From: Jaaginema sp046541115
Lineage (GTDB): Bacteria; Cyanobacteriota; Cyanobacteriia; Cyanobacteriales; Spirulinaceae
Reading direction: 5' to 3'
Length of the DNA: 48,488 bases
Assembly: GCA_046541115.1 (NCBI GenBank)
Contig: JBKHDX010000002.1
Location: forward strand, 1-48,488
Part shown: positions 7,430-15,703 of the stretch, piece after piece
Layout of the letters: the number at the start of each line of letters is the position of its first letter
Numbering within the stretch: the stretch's first letter is position 1
The notes under the pieces: model-generated
Told to the model about the DNA's origin: nothing
The model's input: the letters and a program-made list of their open reading frames with translations, nothing else
Databases searched by the model: none
Program-made: the position numbers and the translations under genes

Positions 7430-7784
7430 AACCCTTCAATCTGCCGCGCATCCCTCAAGGGCAATCACCTTTCGCAGTAGAAGGCGGGACTCCTGCTGCT
7501 TTAGTTGAAGTTAACTTATCTAGGAAAACTGTTTCGTTGCTGTTTTTACCAAAAATTTTGGGTTATTAGCCCCGTCCTTAGAGAATGGCTTTGTGTTAAA
7601 GTTCAAACTAAGTACCGTAGGGCATACGGGAACAATGCTCGCCCTTGGGTAAAGAGAAGGGGCGGTGTCAGCCACCTGCGGGCGGACTTTATAAGCCCCG
7701 TTTCGGGGTTAATACTTCGGTATAAGCGCTTACTCTCCCGATGAAACGAGAATCCTCTGTCTTTTAGGCAGAGGAGTTGTCAAC
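7430..7784 (+). mobile_element. IS200/IS605 right-end / omega-RNA-like remnant
   Basis: Plus-strand sequence in opposite orientation to the neighbouring tnpB fragment. It has several stacked hairpin-forming blocks (for example GCCCCGTTTCGGGG near 7695). It ends with GAATCC, the hairpin CCTCTGTC-TTTTA-GGCAGAGG (7754-7774 core) and TTGTCAA, a pattern typical of TnpB-element right ends where the omega RNA terminates. A short relic frame (PFAVEGGTPAALVEVN near 7480-7515) may be the tail of a lost TnpB; this is weak. The element ends within about 5 bases of the sixA stop. Confidence 0.55.
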
Positions 7785-7786
7785 AA

Positions 7787-8269
7787 CTAGATAAACCATT
7801 TCGGCCCAGTCAATAAAAACATCTCGCAGCAACCGAGTGAAATTTGCCCCTCCGGGACCTTCAAACCGATCGTTCCGGCTTTTTTGAGAATCAGTTTTGC
7901 TTGGCAACTTCCCCAAACCAGCATTTCTGCCCAGTTGCCAAGATCGGGTTGATGACCCACCAAAGCCAGGTTACTGTAACGGTTTTTGTCGCACCATTCC
8001 AGCCATTGCTGAATCTCGCCACCGGGTGCTAAGGGCGAAAATTCTTGAATTTGCGAAGTTAATCCGGCTGTTTGCAGAATTTCTGCCGTTTGTCGGGCCC
8101 GAATCAAGGGACTGGTCAAGATTAAATCAAAGTTCAGTTTAATTTCTTGCCAGCGACTAGCCACGGCCTGAGTTTTTTCAAAACCGAGGGGAACGAGAGG
8201 CCGTTCTTCATCATTTTGATAGGTTCCGCGTTCGGCGGCAATGCCGTGGCGAATGAGATAGAGTTTCAT
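7787..8269 (-). CDS. sixA: Phosphohistidine phosphatase SixA
   Basis: 160 aa, histidine-phosphatase superfamily. The catalytic motif R7-H8-G9 sits at the start (MKLYLIRHG), and a second histidine follows in LVGHQPDLGNW. The RARQTA substrate-site motif follows TSPLI. SixA proteins dephosphorylate phosphohistidine on Hpt or PTS-type proteins. ATG 8269 is the family start; an upstream in-frame extension runs into the next gene and is rejected. It lies 19 bases after the GT21 gene, the third gene of a minus-strand operon. Its 3' end abuts an insertion-element remnant. Confidence 0.9.
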   Translation of the reverse strand: MKLYLIRHGIAAERGTYQNDEERPLVPLGFEKTQAVASRWQEIKLNFDLILTSPLIRARQTAEILQTAGLTSQIQEFSPLAPGGEIQQWLEWCDKNRYSNLALVGHQPDLGNWAEMLVWGSCQAKLILKKAGTIGLKVPEGQISLGCCEMFLLTGPKWFI

Positions 8270-8288
8270 CGATGATTTGCCTATGGGT

Positions 8289-9452
8289 CTAACTGTCCCT
8301 GATGGTTTTGGGGCTCCAGGGGGAAATAATACCGTCTTCGGTGACGCGCAACCAACGCCCTCGCCAGTAAATGCGATCGCCATAAGCCCCGACTAACCAC
8401 ACCCAAAAGCTGAGGATTTCTCGCAGGGGCAGCGCCCACAACCATGTTAGCAAGCGGGGTGCGTCTAAGGATTTGAGGGCGACGAAGACTTGGAGATAAC
8501 GGACAATCCAAGTTAATGCGGTGAGAGCGATCGCCCAGGGTGCAAACTGGGAAAATAATAAAAGGGGCAAACCGTAAACCGTGCCGTAACACAAGGCAAT
8601 GGTGTAATATTGCGGGCCGCGATTGTAGCGAATGGTTCTGGCCCAGCGTAGCTCTCGTTGATAAACATCGGCAAGGGTTTCTTGTCCGGTGTCGGATTCG
8701 AGGACATAGCGGCATAATTCGACGCGATAGCCCGCTTGGGCAACTCGTTTGCCAAGGTTATAATCAGACCCGACCCGGCTAAGATGTAAACCCCCACTGG
8801 CGGCAAGGGTATCGCGACGAATTGCCATGGTGACCCCGACTGCAAATTTTACGCCACCGTCGAGCCAACGGGCCAGTAAGGCACTGGGGATAAAGTCAAA
8901 ACAACGGCCAAAGGAAGCCATAGCAGCCCCTAGAGATTGGGGATTGCGCCCGATAAAGGCACAAGTGACTAAACCCGTTTTTTCGTCAGCGAGAGGGGGA
9001 ATAACGGTGTGAATGTAGTGGGAATGAACGCGGATATCGCTGTCTACAAAAATCAGGGTGTCGTGTTGGGCTTGTTCGAGGAGGTAGCTGAGGGTGCTGT
9101 CTTTGTGGTTAATGCCTCGGGGTTTTAAGCCGGTAAAAAAGCGGGTGTGGGGATATTGGGCGGTAATTTGCTGTAGTAGCTTAATGGCGGGGTCGTCGGT
9201 ATCTCTTACGCCGAATAGCACTTCGTATTGCGGATAATCTTGTTGGCATAACGATGTCCAGTTGGCTTCTGCTCCGGGATCGAGGCCGCACACGGGAACG
9301 AGAATGGAAACGGGGGGCGTGTAATCTGGGGTGGCGGGGTCAGATTGGCTAAAGAATTGCTGTGTGGCGACAATACAAGCGAGATAAAACAGGAGGGAAA
9401 TGACGATGGCGATCGCGAAAATAATTTCTAGCCCGATAAACATTATCTTCAA
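8289..9452 (-). CDS. Family 21 glycosyltransferase (HpnI / ceramide glucosyltransferase-like)
   Basis: 387 aa. An N-terminal membrane segment (about 7-29) is followed by a GT-A domain (VSILVPVCGLDPG) with the D-x-D-like motif DSDIRV (137-142). There is a loop RVGSDYNLGKRV and the processive-type motif QRELRW (about 264-269). Two or three membrane spans lie at 280-370. Relatives add sugars to ceramide or to hopanoid/lipid acceptors (HpnI). The acceptor here is unknown. The start ATG overlaps the stop of the TpsB-like gene by 4 bases (ATGA), implying translational coupling. Confidence 0.85.
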   Translation of the reverse strand: MKIMFIGLEIIFAIAIVISLLFYLACIVATQQFFSQSDPATPDYTPPVSILVPVCGLDPGAEANWTSLCQQDYPQYEVLFGVRDTDDPAIKLLQQITAQYPHTRFFTGLKPRGINHKDSTLSYLLEQAQHDTLIFVDSDIRVHSHYIHTVIPPLADEKTGLVTCAFIGRNPQSLGAAMASFGRCFDFIPSALLARWLDGGVKFAVGVTMAIRRDTLAASGGLHLSRVGSDYNLGKRVAQAGYRVELCRYVLESDTGQETLADVYQRELRWARTIRYNRGPQYYTIALCYGTVYGLPLLLFSQFAPWAIALTALTWIVRYLQVFVALKSLDAPRLLTWLWALPLREILSFWVWLVGAYGDRIYWRGRWLRVTEDGIISPWSPKTIRDS

Positions 9453-11107
9453 AACTGATAGGTCAAACTAAAATACAAACTTTGATCTTGTAAATTCTGA
9501 CCGCGATCGCGCAGTTCAATCACAGGATAAGCGTAATCTAAACGGAGATTCAAACCCGCAATCCCCATAAACTGCTGCCAAGAAAAGCCAATTCCTGCTG
9601 CGGCCAAAAAGGTTTGAGACGGTAACTGATTGGGGTTTCCGGGGGTGTTCCAAACTTGACCGAAATTGAAAAAGGGGGCAATTTGAATGGCGGAGTCGAG
9701 GTCTTCTTCTTGCCAAACGGTAATGCGGTCTTCGATGGAAACCCGAAAGCCATTATCCCCCGATCGCGCATTTTCGCGATAACCCCGCAAGGATTGTCCG
9801 CCACCAATGGCGAAACGATGGGCCGGAAGCAAGGTATCCGGGCTGAGTTGCGTTTCGGCCGCCACGATGAATAAATGGTTATCCCCCAGTTGTTGGACGT
9901 ATTGTAGTTGACCCCACCAGCTAAAAAAGTGACCGTCGGGAATGGGGGCGGGGTTGGTGGTGGCGTTGAATAAGCCTGTGCCAAGGTTAAAACGCGATCG
10001 CGCTGCCCAAACACTACTATTTTGGCGCAAAAGGTAGTCTTGGCCCAAAGAAATGACGCTGGTGCGACTAATGCCGTTGGCATCGGGGCCAATACCAAAG
10101 GCAAAGGGAATTTGCTCGAATAAAAAGGTTTGGCCTTCTTGGTAACTAAAGCCGACTGAAACGGTTAATTCTTGTTGGGGCGATCGCACCAAGGGTTGAA
10201 AATAAGTGAGGGCTAATGTTTCTTTATTGGCCCGAATGCCTAATGGGGCAAATTCCGGTTGGGTAATTTCGCTCCAACTGGGATTATAACGGGCTTCTAA
10301 ACTGCCTTTGGTGGCGTTAATCGGCAAGCGATAACGCAGATCTACTTCATTGACTCCCCCGGTGGTGGTGCGGGTATAAGCGGCAAAAAATTCGTCCCCA
10401 ATTCCGGTGAGGTTACGGGCTTGCAGATTTAATCCTAAACGTTCTGAACCGACGCGGGGCGAGGCATAATTGTCAATACTAAGCTGGCCGCTCAAAAAGG
10501 GCTTTTCTTGCACTTCTACCCGCAAAACGCGCTGTTTATCCGCCTGAAACAGTAAAGTGGCGTTAATATCCGCTAACATGGGGTCGAAGCGGAGTAATCG
10601 CAGTTGATCTTCAAATTCGGTCGAGTTAAAAGGATTGCTGATTTTTAGGCGATCGCACAGATAATTTAAGCTTAAACGCTGTCGCCCCTCGATTTGAATC
10701 TCTGCAATGCTGCCTTCTTCGATCTGGATTTCAATTTGATTGTTAATTGTTGCTGCCTGGGGACGGGCATTGGCAAAGGCATAGCCGCGATCGCGATACA
10801 GTAAGGTGATGCGATCGCTCGCGGTGCGAATCAAGGTCAACAAGTCATTTTCGCTCAATTCCGATGCCCCATAGTTGGCTAGAATGGGCGCGATCGCCGT
10901 GGCGATTTCTTCACGGCTGAATATTGTGCTGCCTGTGACTTGAAACGCGAGTTTTTGACCGTTGAAGGTGCTTTCGAGGGGAATTTCGAGGGGAGATGCG
11001 GCGGCGGGGAAAGCAGGCTCTAGAGCGCAAAATTCGAGGGCTGCTGCCGGAGTCGCGATCGCCCCCAAAACGCCGCTCATGATTAAACTTAGTGTCCCAT
11101 AGTTCAT
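9449..11107 (-). CDS. TpsB/ShlB-family outer membrane transporter (POTRA plus barrel)
   Basis: 552 aa. Signal peptide at about 1-23 (LIMSGVLGAIATPAAA). Two POTRA-like domains lie at about 50-200 (IQIEEGSIAEIQIEGRQRL, EDQLRLLRFDPMLADINA). A C-terminal beta-barrel of about 350 residues carries the conserved LRGYREN motif (the VRGYR element of Omp85/TpsB lid loops) and a terminal aromatic residue, YQF. TpsB proteins export a partner TpsA exoprotein across the outer membrane. No TpsA gene is adjacent. Instead the gene is coupled to a lipid-type glycosyltransferase and SixA, which is unusual. Confidence 0.85.
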   Translation of the reverse strand: MNYGTLSLIMSGVLGAIATPAAALEFCALEPAFPAAASPLEIPLESTFNGQKLAFQVTGSTIFSREEIATAIAPILANYGASELSENDLLTLIRTASDRITLLYRDRGYAFANARPQAATINNQIEIQIEEGSIAEIQIEGRQRLSLNYLCDRLKISNPFNSTEFEDQLRLLRFDPMLADINATLLFQADKQRVLRVEVQEKPFLSGQLSIDNYASPRVGSERLGLNLQARNLTGIGDEFFAAYTRTTTGGVNEVDLRYRLPINATKGSLEARYNPSWSEITQPEFAPLGIRANKETLALTYFQPLVRSPQQELTVSVGFSYQEGQTFLFEQIPFAFGIGPDANGISRTSVISLGQDYLLRQNSSVWAARSRFNLGTGLFNATTNPAPIPDGHFFSWWGQLQYVQQLGDNHLFIVAAETQLSPDTLLPAHRFAIGGGQSLRGYRENARSGDNGFRVSIEDRITVWQEEDLDSAIQIAPFFNFGQVWNTPGNPNQLPSQTFLAAAGIGFSWQQFMGIAGLNLRLDYAYPVIELRDRGQNLQDQSLYFSLTYQF

Positions 11108-11207
11108 TTTTCGATCGCAACCAAAGTTAAATATTCGCCGTCATGGGTAGATTGCCCCACAGTAACCTGTCGCCGCGATTGTATCAAAATGTGAATAATT
11201 TTTTTCG

Positions 11208-11223
11208 AGTGATACAAATCACA
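11208..11223. promoter_or_regulatory. CRP/SYCRP1-like operator
   Basis: AGTGATACAAATCACA has GTGA-N6-TCAC(A), matching the CRP half-sites TGTGA-N6-TCACA at nine of ten positions. Its centre is at 11215.5. A plus-strand -10-like TAAAAT lies at 11245-11250, so a start near 11257 would put the site at about -41.5, a class II activator position. It lies between the divergent TpsB operon and the 50-aa gene. Confidence 0.45.
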
Positions 11224-11328
11224 AATCTCTGTCTCTGGCGGCCCTAAAATAAAGGTAAAGATAAGGTTAAGGCAAGTAAGAAAGCTGACTTTGCATAACA
11301 AATGACCTAAGAAAAAAGGAGGGCAATT

Positions 11329-11481
11329 ATGACCCTATCACTGACTACCAAAATCGCCACAACTGCTGTTGCTCCAACTCCAGTTTATACACCAATACAA
11401 AAAACGAGTAAAAAGCGTTTAGTTGCTTACTGGGTTCGCGATGAAAACAACAAATTATATTGTCGTTGGGTCAACGAGTAA
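11329..11481 (+). CDS. Conserved small protein, 50 aa
   Basis: A short gene with a strong ribosome binding site (AAGGAGGG, 6 bases before ATG) and a good terminator behind it. The product is basic and threonine-rich at the start, then carries the distinctive block KRLVAYWVRDENNKLYCRWV. I recall similar short proteins with a YWV...LYCRWV core in other cyanobacteria, with no known function. There is no signal peptide or membrane segment. The CRP-like site about 105 bases upstream suggests cAMP-dependent control (inference). Confidence 0.75.
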   Translation: MTLSLTTKIATTAVAPTPVYTPIQKTSKKRLVAYWVRDENNKLYCRWVNE

Positions 11482-11524
11482 ACCAGCCATACGCTCTATT
11501 GTAAAGCTAATTCTAAGTCTGGGT

Positions 11525-11548
11525 GAGGGGAAGTATTTTCTTCCCCTC
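11525..11548 (+). terminator. Intrinsic terminator after the 50-aa gene
   Basis: A perfect 9-bp stem, GAGGGGAAG / CTTCCCCTC, with a 6-base loop (TATTTT), followed by TAACTTTATT. It lies in the 72-base gap between converging genes and may serve both strands. Confidence 0.75.
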
Positions 11549-11553
11549 TAACT

Positions 11554-12432
11554 TTATTCAGGAGCGCTCACCGCATGGCGATCGGGGACAATTTGCGACC
11601 CATATCTTTGAGCATAAACTTGAGTAAATTCTGCTCCAAAAAAGAGGATTTGGGCTGAATAGTAAACCCAAGCCAAAAGCACCACTAACGATCCGGCTGC
11701 ACCATAAGTCGAGCCCAAACTTCCTTGTCCTAAATAAATACCTAAAATCCATTTACCGAGAGTAAATAACAAAGCGGTAATTGCTGCACCGATCCAAACA
11801 TCCTGCCATTGAATATTAACATCCGGTAAATATTTATAAATAAAGGCAAATAAAACTGTAATAATGCCAAAAGAAACCAGCAAATTAAGGATTTGCCACA
11901 GAAAATCAAATCCCGGAATCAAATCGCTGAGATAATGACTCAGCCCTGATAAAATTGCACTAATCAATAAAGAAACTAATAACAAAAAGCCGATAACTAA
12001 AACCATTGAAAAAGATAAAAGTCGCTTGCGAATTAAATTTTTAACCCCTCGATCCGGCTTTTCTTTAACATCCCAAATTGTATTCATGGCATCTTGTAAC
12101 TGCACAAAAACCCCCGAAGCCCCAAACAGTAATACCACGATACTAATAATCGAAGCAAAACTACTCACATTCGGTTGATTGGCATTTTCAAGGGCAGTTT
12201 GAATCGCTTGTGCGCCTTGCTGTCCGACCAATCCCTCGATTTGTCCGACAATTTCCCCTCGCGCCGCTTGTTCCCCAAAAATTGCCCCCGCGATCGCGAT
12301 CGCCAAAATTAAAAGCGGTGACAAAGAGAAAACCGTATAATACGCTAATGCCGCAGCCAGTCGAGAGGCTTTGTCTTTTTGCCATTCTTGGAAACTGGCT
12401 TTTAATAATCTAAATAATCTTTTGAACGTCAT
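11554..12432 (-). CDS. YihY/BrkB family inner membrane protein
   Basis: 292 aa polytopic membrane protein, about six spans. The N-terminal family signature SRLAAALAYYTVFSLSPLL is at about 22-40. The GASGVFVQLQDAMNTIWDVK motif around 104-123 and LVVLLAWVYYSAQILFFGAE near 255 are typical. It was once annotated as RNase BN; that assignment is no longer accepted for the family, whose transport role is unknown. It converges with the 50-aa gene. Confidence 0.92.
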   Translation of the reverse strand: MTFKRLFRLLKASFQEWQKDKASRLAAALAYYTVFSLSPLLILAIAIAGAIFGEQAARGEIVGQIEGLVGQQGAQAIQTALENANQPNVSSFASIISIVVLLFGASGVFVQLQDAMNTIWDVKEKPDRGVKNLIRKRLLSFSMVLVIGFLLLVSLLISAILSGLSHYLSDLIPGFDFLWQILNLLVSFGIITVLFAFIYKYLPDVNIQWQDVWIGAAITALLFTLGKWILGIYLGQGSLGSTYGAAGSLVVLLAWVYYSAQILFFGAEFTQVYAQRYGSQIVPDRHAVSAPE

Positions 12433-12725
12433 GAAAATTCCAGGGTGATGAAAATTGATATATCCTTATTATGCCGAAACCTCCTCAATTGCAAGCCCCT
12501 GGAGTAAGAATAAAATCTAAAATTGTAGCAGTTTATCGTCAAAATTTATATGGTTTTACCTCTTAAGAGATAACCCTAAACTCGCTTTTATCTATCTTGA
12601 GCTAGAGGTCAAAAATCAGTAAAGCTTCTGTGTATAAACCCCCAGTCATTACTGCCCCCCAAGAGCGATCGGGTTTGAAGTTTGCTAGGATACTCAAGAT
12701 TATCGCAGCAGTTTCGCAAGCTTAT

Positions 12726-12947
12726 ATGGCCATTTCCAAACCCGAAGCCAAACAACTCCTAGAACGGCTCATTTTCGACTCAGAACGTCCCCAGGATTGG
12801 GTACAGGATGTGTGGGGAATGAGTCCCACCCTAGGGGAAACCGCAGTCAAACTGTGGGAAGTGTTTGAACTCTTGATTGAATGCTGTCCTGAAGAGCAAT
12901 TAGACAACTTATGGCAGACTTTATATCAAGACCTAATCGAAGATTAA
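12726..12947 (+). CDS. Conserved hypothetical protein, 73 aa
   Basis: Acidic, mostly helical (KPEAKQLLERLIFD, TAVKLWEVFELLIECCPEEQLDNLWQTLYQ), with several tryptophans and no signal or membrane segment. I do not recognise the family. The frame is open from a GTG at 12630. However, an extended -10-like sequence (TGCTAGGAT, near 12682-12690) lies between the two starts, so ATG 12726 (MAISKPEAK) is preferred. Confidence 0.55.
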   Translation: MAISKPEAKQLLERLIFDSERPQDWVQDVWGMSPTLGETAVKLWEVFELLIECCPEEQLDNLWQTLYQDLIED

Positions 12948-13007
12948 AACTCAAAGGCGATCGCGCCTTATTTTGCCAGTCTTATCGTAGCGCGATCGCT
13001 TTCTAAC

Positions 13008-13415
13008 TTACCCTTGTGACTTCAGCACATTCGCAATTTTTGAGTGCATCAACGCAATATTGGGGTCCCGTTGAATGGCTTGATAATACCTTTGTTCGGG
13101 TTCGGTTCCCGATTCAGCCGGATGCAATAAGGTTTCGGCTTCACTCAGCAACGCCTTCACTTCATCGAGGGTTGCTGGCTCTTTCCCCCCCAAGGCCTCA
13201 TCAATTTTAACAATAAATTGCGAAATCGGTCGCAACCACCCAAACCACTCATGATCGATGACCAAGCGGAAAAACTCCCCCTTTGACTGAATACGACCGT
13301 GTTTCTTCTCATACACGATTTTCTCGGACTCTAACAAAGCTTTGTGTAAATTTAACAGCCCTTCGCGCACTTCACGCAAACGCTGAAACGGATAGTCAAG
13401 ACTACGATCTGACAT
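13008..13415 (-). CDS. Conserved hypothetical protein, 135 aa
   Basis: Soluble and helical. It starts MSDRSLDYPFQRLREVREGL. The central block KKHGRIQSKGEFFRLVIDHEWFGWLRPISQFIVKIDEAL looks like a well-conserved bacterial family of unknown function. Residues 85-135 are acidic then basic (RYYQAIQRDPNIALMHSKIA). No catalytic motif is visible. The ATG at 13415 starts well inside the usual N-terminus and needs no extension. Confidence 0.75.
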   Translation of the reverse strand: MSDRSLDYPFQRLREVREGLLNLHKALLESEKIVYEKKHGRIQSKGEFFRLVIDHEWFGWLRPISQFIVKIDEALGGKEPATLDEVKALLSEAETLLHPAESGTEPEQRYYQAIQRDPNIALMHSKIANVLKSQG

Positions 13416-13496
13416 TAACCCAGATTACTCATAACAACTATGACGATCTTGTCACAACTGCCCCAACTGTAGCGAGGGGTTTTCTTGGGCAGCTTT

Positions 13497-13615
13497 TTTC
13501 AGTAATCAGTTGTCAGTAATCAGTAATCAGTAATCAGTTTTTTGGACAATTGGCTTGTAGGGGCGGGGTTTCCCCGTCCAACAACCAACAACCAACAACC
13601 AACAACTAACAACTA
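13497..13615. repeat. Composite intergenic repeat, copy 3 (A-B-C)
   Basis: Module A is CAGTAATCAGTTGTCAGTAATCAG repeats. Module B is GGCTTGTAGGGGCGGGGTTTCCCCGTCC, and module C is AACAACC heptamers. The heptamers run to 13615 and contain the stop codon (CTA read as TAG on the minus strand) of the b6f assembly gene. Confidence 0.88.
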
Positions 13616-14137
13616 ATTTTCAGGAATAATCGTCAGAGGTAACTCCCGTCGTAAAGCAATCAACTCGTCGCGATGGGCTTTCACCTTCACCACACTGGTT
13701 TCCCCCATCGCTTCGACTTTGAGCGTCACTTGTTCGACTCGTCCGGCATTTTGCCAATAAAACCAACCTGCGAGGGGAGAAAGTAAACTCAGACCCAACC
13801 AACCGCGATTTAAAGCCGGGTAAATGTAAGTCAAGACCAAAGCCAAACAAAACCACCCGCAAGCGGCTAAAAGGCTCAAAAAGATAGCGAGAAACCAACT
13901 CGGACGCACAAAGCCCTCGAAGGTGACTTCTTGGGTTTCTGGGTCTAAGTCGGTAATGCGATAAGCCCGACGGTCAAAATAGTCTTGCAGTTGGGGTAAG
14001 AGAGTGTCTTGGGGAACTTTGGCCGCTAGGGCTTGTTGGATGGTACGGTCTTTGAATGAAGCCCGAATAAAGAAAAATAAGCCAATCCCTAACAGTATCG
14101 TTAAGAAAAACGTCGAACTAATAACAGGAATATTCAC
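13613..14137 (-). CDS. Cofactor assembly of complex C subunit B (CCB2/CCB4-like)
   Basis: 174 aa. An N-terminal membrane span (about 7-25) leads into a small soluble domain (DYFDRRAYRITDLDPETQEVTFEGFVRPS). A second hairpin of two spans follows (about 80-130), then a C-terminal domain (VEQVTLKVEAMGE). The pattern matches the cyanobacterial/plastid CCB2/CCB4 family, which helps attach the atypical haem c-i (c-n) of cytochrome b6 in the b6f complex. Thylakoid location is inferred. Its stop codon lies in repeat copy 3. Confidence 0.82.
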   Translation of the reverse strand: MNIPVISSTFFLTILLGIGLFFFIRASFKDRTIQQALAAKVPQDTLLPQLQDYFDRRAYRITDLDPETQEVTFEGFVRPSWFLAIFLSLLAACGWFCLALVLTYIYPALNRGWLGLSLLSPLAGWFYWQNAGRVEQVTLKVEAMGETSVVKVKAHRDELIALRRELPLTIIPEN

Positions 14138-14245
14138 AGGTTGCTAAAAAACCAAAAAATAATGACTAGGGTGTAGTTTAGTTATACCAAAAGCGCGATC
14201 GCGACTTCACAGGCAAGGGGCGCGATCGCACTTCTATTTTTATTG

Positions 14246-14395
14246 TGACATCCTCCTCGGCATGAATGCAGGAGGATTCCTCGCCACGCTTACCTAAAAG
14301 GAAGGCGAGCTATGGGATTGACGTTTCAGTCAATTCGCCCATGAACCGCACAAGGGGATGACTCGTCTTTCTTCGTCTCGTCAATCTCTACATGG
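14246..14395 (-). mobile_element. Orphan IS200/IS605 right-end / omega-RNA-like remnant
   Basis: On the minus strand, GAATCCTCC-(14-base loop)-GGAGGATGTCA ends at 14246. Upstream in the same sense lies CTTCCTTTTAGGTAAGCGTGGCGAG, with a short hairpin around TTGACTGAAACGTCAA. This is the right-end form of TnpB elements. No tnpB or tnpA frame accompanies it. It begins immediately after the PadR gene. Confidence 0.5.
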
Positions 14396-14741
14396 CTTTG
14401 TGTTCCCCAGTAATGTATTCCCGCCAAAAACGAGATAATTCTTCGGCTTGACGGCGGGCTTCGGGGCGGACTTTGTACATCCGACGCGGACGGCCGCGGC
14501 CTTCTACTTTTTTCCAATACCCAGTAATCGTTCCTTCTTCTTCTAGGAACTTTAAACCGCCGTATAGCACTGTGTCCGACAATCGATACATCGGATAGTC
14601 TTTTTCGAGTTGTTCGATTAGCTGGGTTCCGTAGGATTCCCCCCTTAGCAAGACATCGAGAACATAGCAAACCGCCAATTCTTTATTGAGGTAAAGCGGT
14701 GGCGGACTGTTGAAAAACTGATAAATATCTTCAAATTTCAT
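14388..14741 (-). CDS. PadR family transcriptional regulator
   Basis: 117 aa from ATG 14741 (MKFEDIYQFF); an ATG 15 bases upstream is also possible. The winged-helix domain covers about residues 15-95: LAVCYVLDVLLRGESYGTQLI, recognition helix SDTVLYGGLKFLEEEG, and wing KVEGRGRPRRMYKV. PadR proteins are usually repressors responsive to small molecules. The clock-related Pex protein of Synechococcus is also a PadR-type protein, but I cannot claim orthology. The 3' end touches an insertion-element remnant. Confidence 0.88.
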   Translation of the reverse strand: MKFEDIYQFFNSPPPLYLNKELAVCYVLDVLLRGESYGTQLIEQLEKDYPMYRLSDTVLYGGLKFLEEEGTITGYWKKVEGRGRPRRMYKVRPEARRQAEELSRFWREYITGEHKAM

Positions 14742-14968
14742 TGTGTAACCCATCAAACTTCCCAGATACCTAGTAGCGAACGCAAAAAGGGCGTTCTGGT
14801 AGAAGATGCACCGAGAATGAGAGCCACAGTTGACTGTTGTGAACGACTCAATCCCAATTTAGGGGTTTAAAGGTCGCTGACAGTAAGTTGAGCTTCAAAA
14901 AAATCAGACTTCAGCAGATTGATTCGAGATAAATTCGCCCGAATTGCTCTTACTCCAATAGACTGAGC

Positions 14969-15460
14969 TTAAAGAGGAAAATCGGGACGAGTTTGCCAAA
15001 CTTCACGAAGGATTTGGCCTCGTCGATCGATTTGCACCTGATAATTCGCTAAAAATATTAGTGTTTGACCGCCCTGCGATTGCAGACGAATCTTAATTTG
15101 GGCTGTTATGTTGCGGACACCCTGATTATTTTCCTCATCCTGATAGTGGATGGGTTGAATCGCTTGTAAGTCTTTAACTCGATATTGAGAAAAAAAGTTC
15201 TGCCAAGCGGCATAGACGGAATCACCCTGGTAAATTTTAGCCTTAATGCCCGAAGAATGTTTCAGGATAGCCCTGTTACTATATAGATTAACCGTTTTTT
15301 GGGCATTGGACGAGGCGATCGCACTCCAATGTTGTTTTAAAATTTGCCCCGGTTGCGGTTCGACTTGGTGTTTGTAAGCCGATAGACTGCACACTAACGC
15401 CGTTGCTGACGCGATACACGCCAGATGATGTTGCCAAGTTTGGGGTTGAATCCATTTCAT
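14969..15460 (-). CDS. Exported NTF2/SnoaL-like protein of unknown function
   Basis: About 163 aa. A hydrophobic segment at about 12-27 (HLACIASATALVCSLSA) looks like a signal anchor. The rest looks like a nuclear-transport-factor-2-like cone: ILKQHWSAIASSNAQKTVNLYSNRAIL, then YAAWQNFFSQYRV and strands ending YQVQIDRRGQILREVWQTR. The second of two adjacent ATGs is used because GGAG lies 6 bases before it. No catalytic residues can be assigned. Confidence 0.65.
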   Translation of the reverse strand: MKWIQPQTWQHHLACIASATALVCSLSAYKHQVEPQPGQILKQHWSAIASSNAQKTVNLYSNRAILKHSSGIKAKIYQGDSVYAAWQNFFSQYRVKDLQAIQPIHYQDEENNQGVRNITAQIKIRLQSQGGQTLIFLANYQVQIDRRGQILREVWQTRPDFPL

Positions 15461-15703
15461 CATCTTCTCCGGAATTAGGGCTAAAGGAATACTGGTAAAC
15501 TTAGATTCCTATACAGTCCTAAAAGGGATGACTCTTGATTTTCCCAAAAAGTTCGCGGTCTGTTACAAAAATTTTGAAGAGCGCGATCGCGTCAACCTTC
15601 TGTCCATATTAGCTAACCGGGAGATTTCAACGCCACCATTCTCAGCAAATCCCCTAGAAGCTCGATACAATCTTGTATATGCGAACGGCTTATCTCAACT
15701 CCC

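Noticed and set aside
7505..7744. 79-codon frame on the plus strand
   Set aside because: It runs through the insertion-element right end, has no ribosome binding site and looks like structured RNA, not protein.
11104..11301. 65-codon minus-strand frame overlapping the TpsB start by 4 bases
   Set aside because: It would cover the CRP-like site and both divergent promoters, has no recognisable motif and no ribosome binding site.
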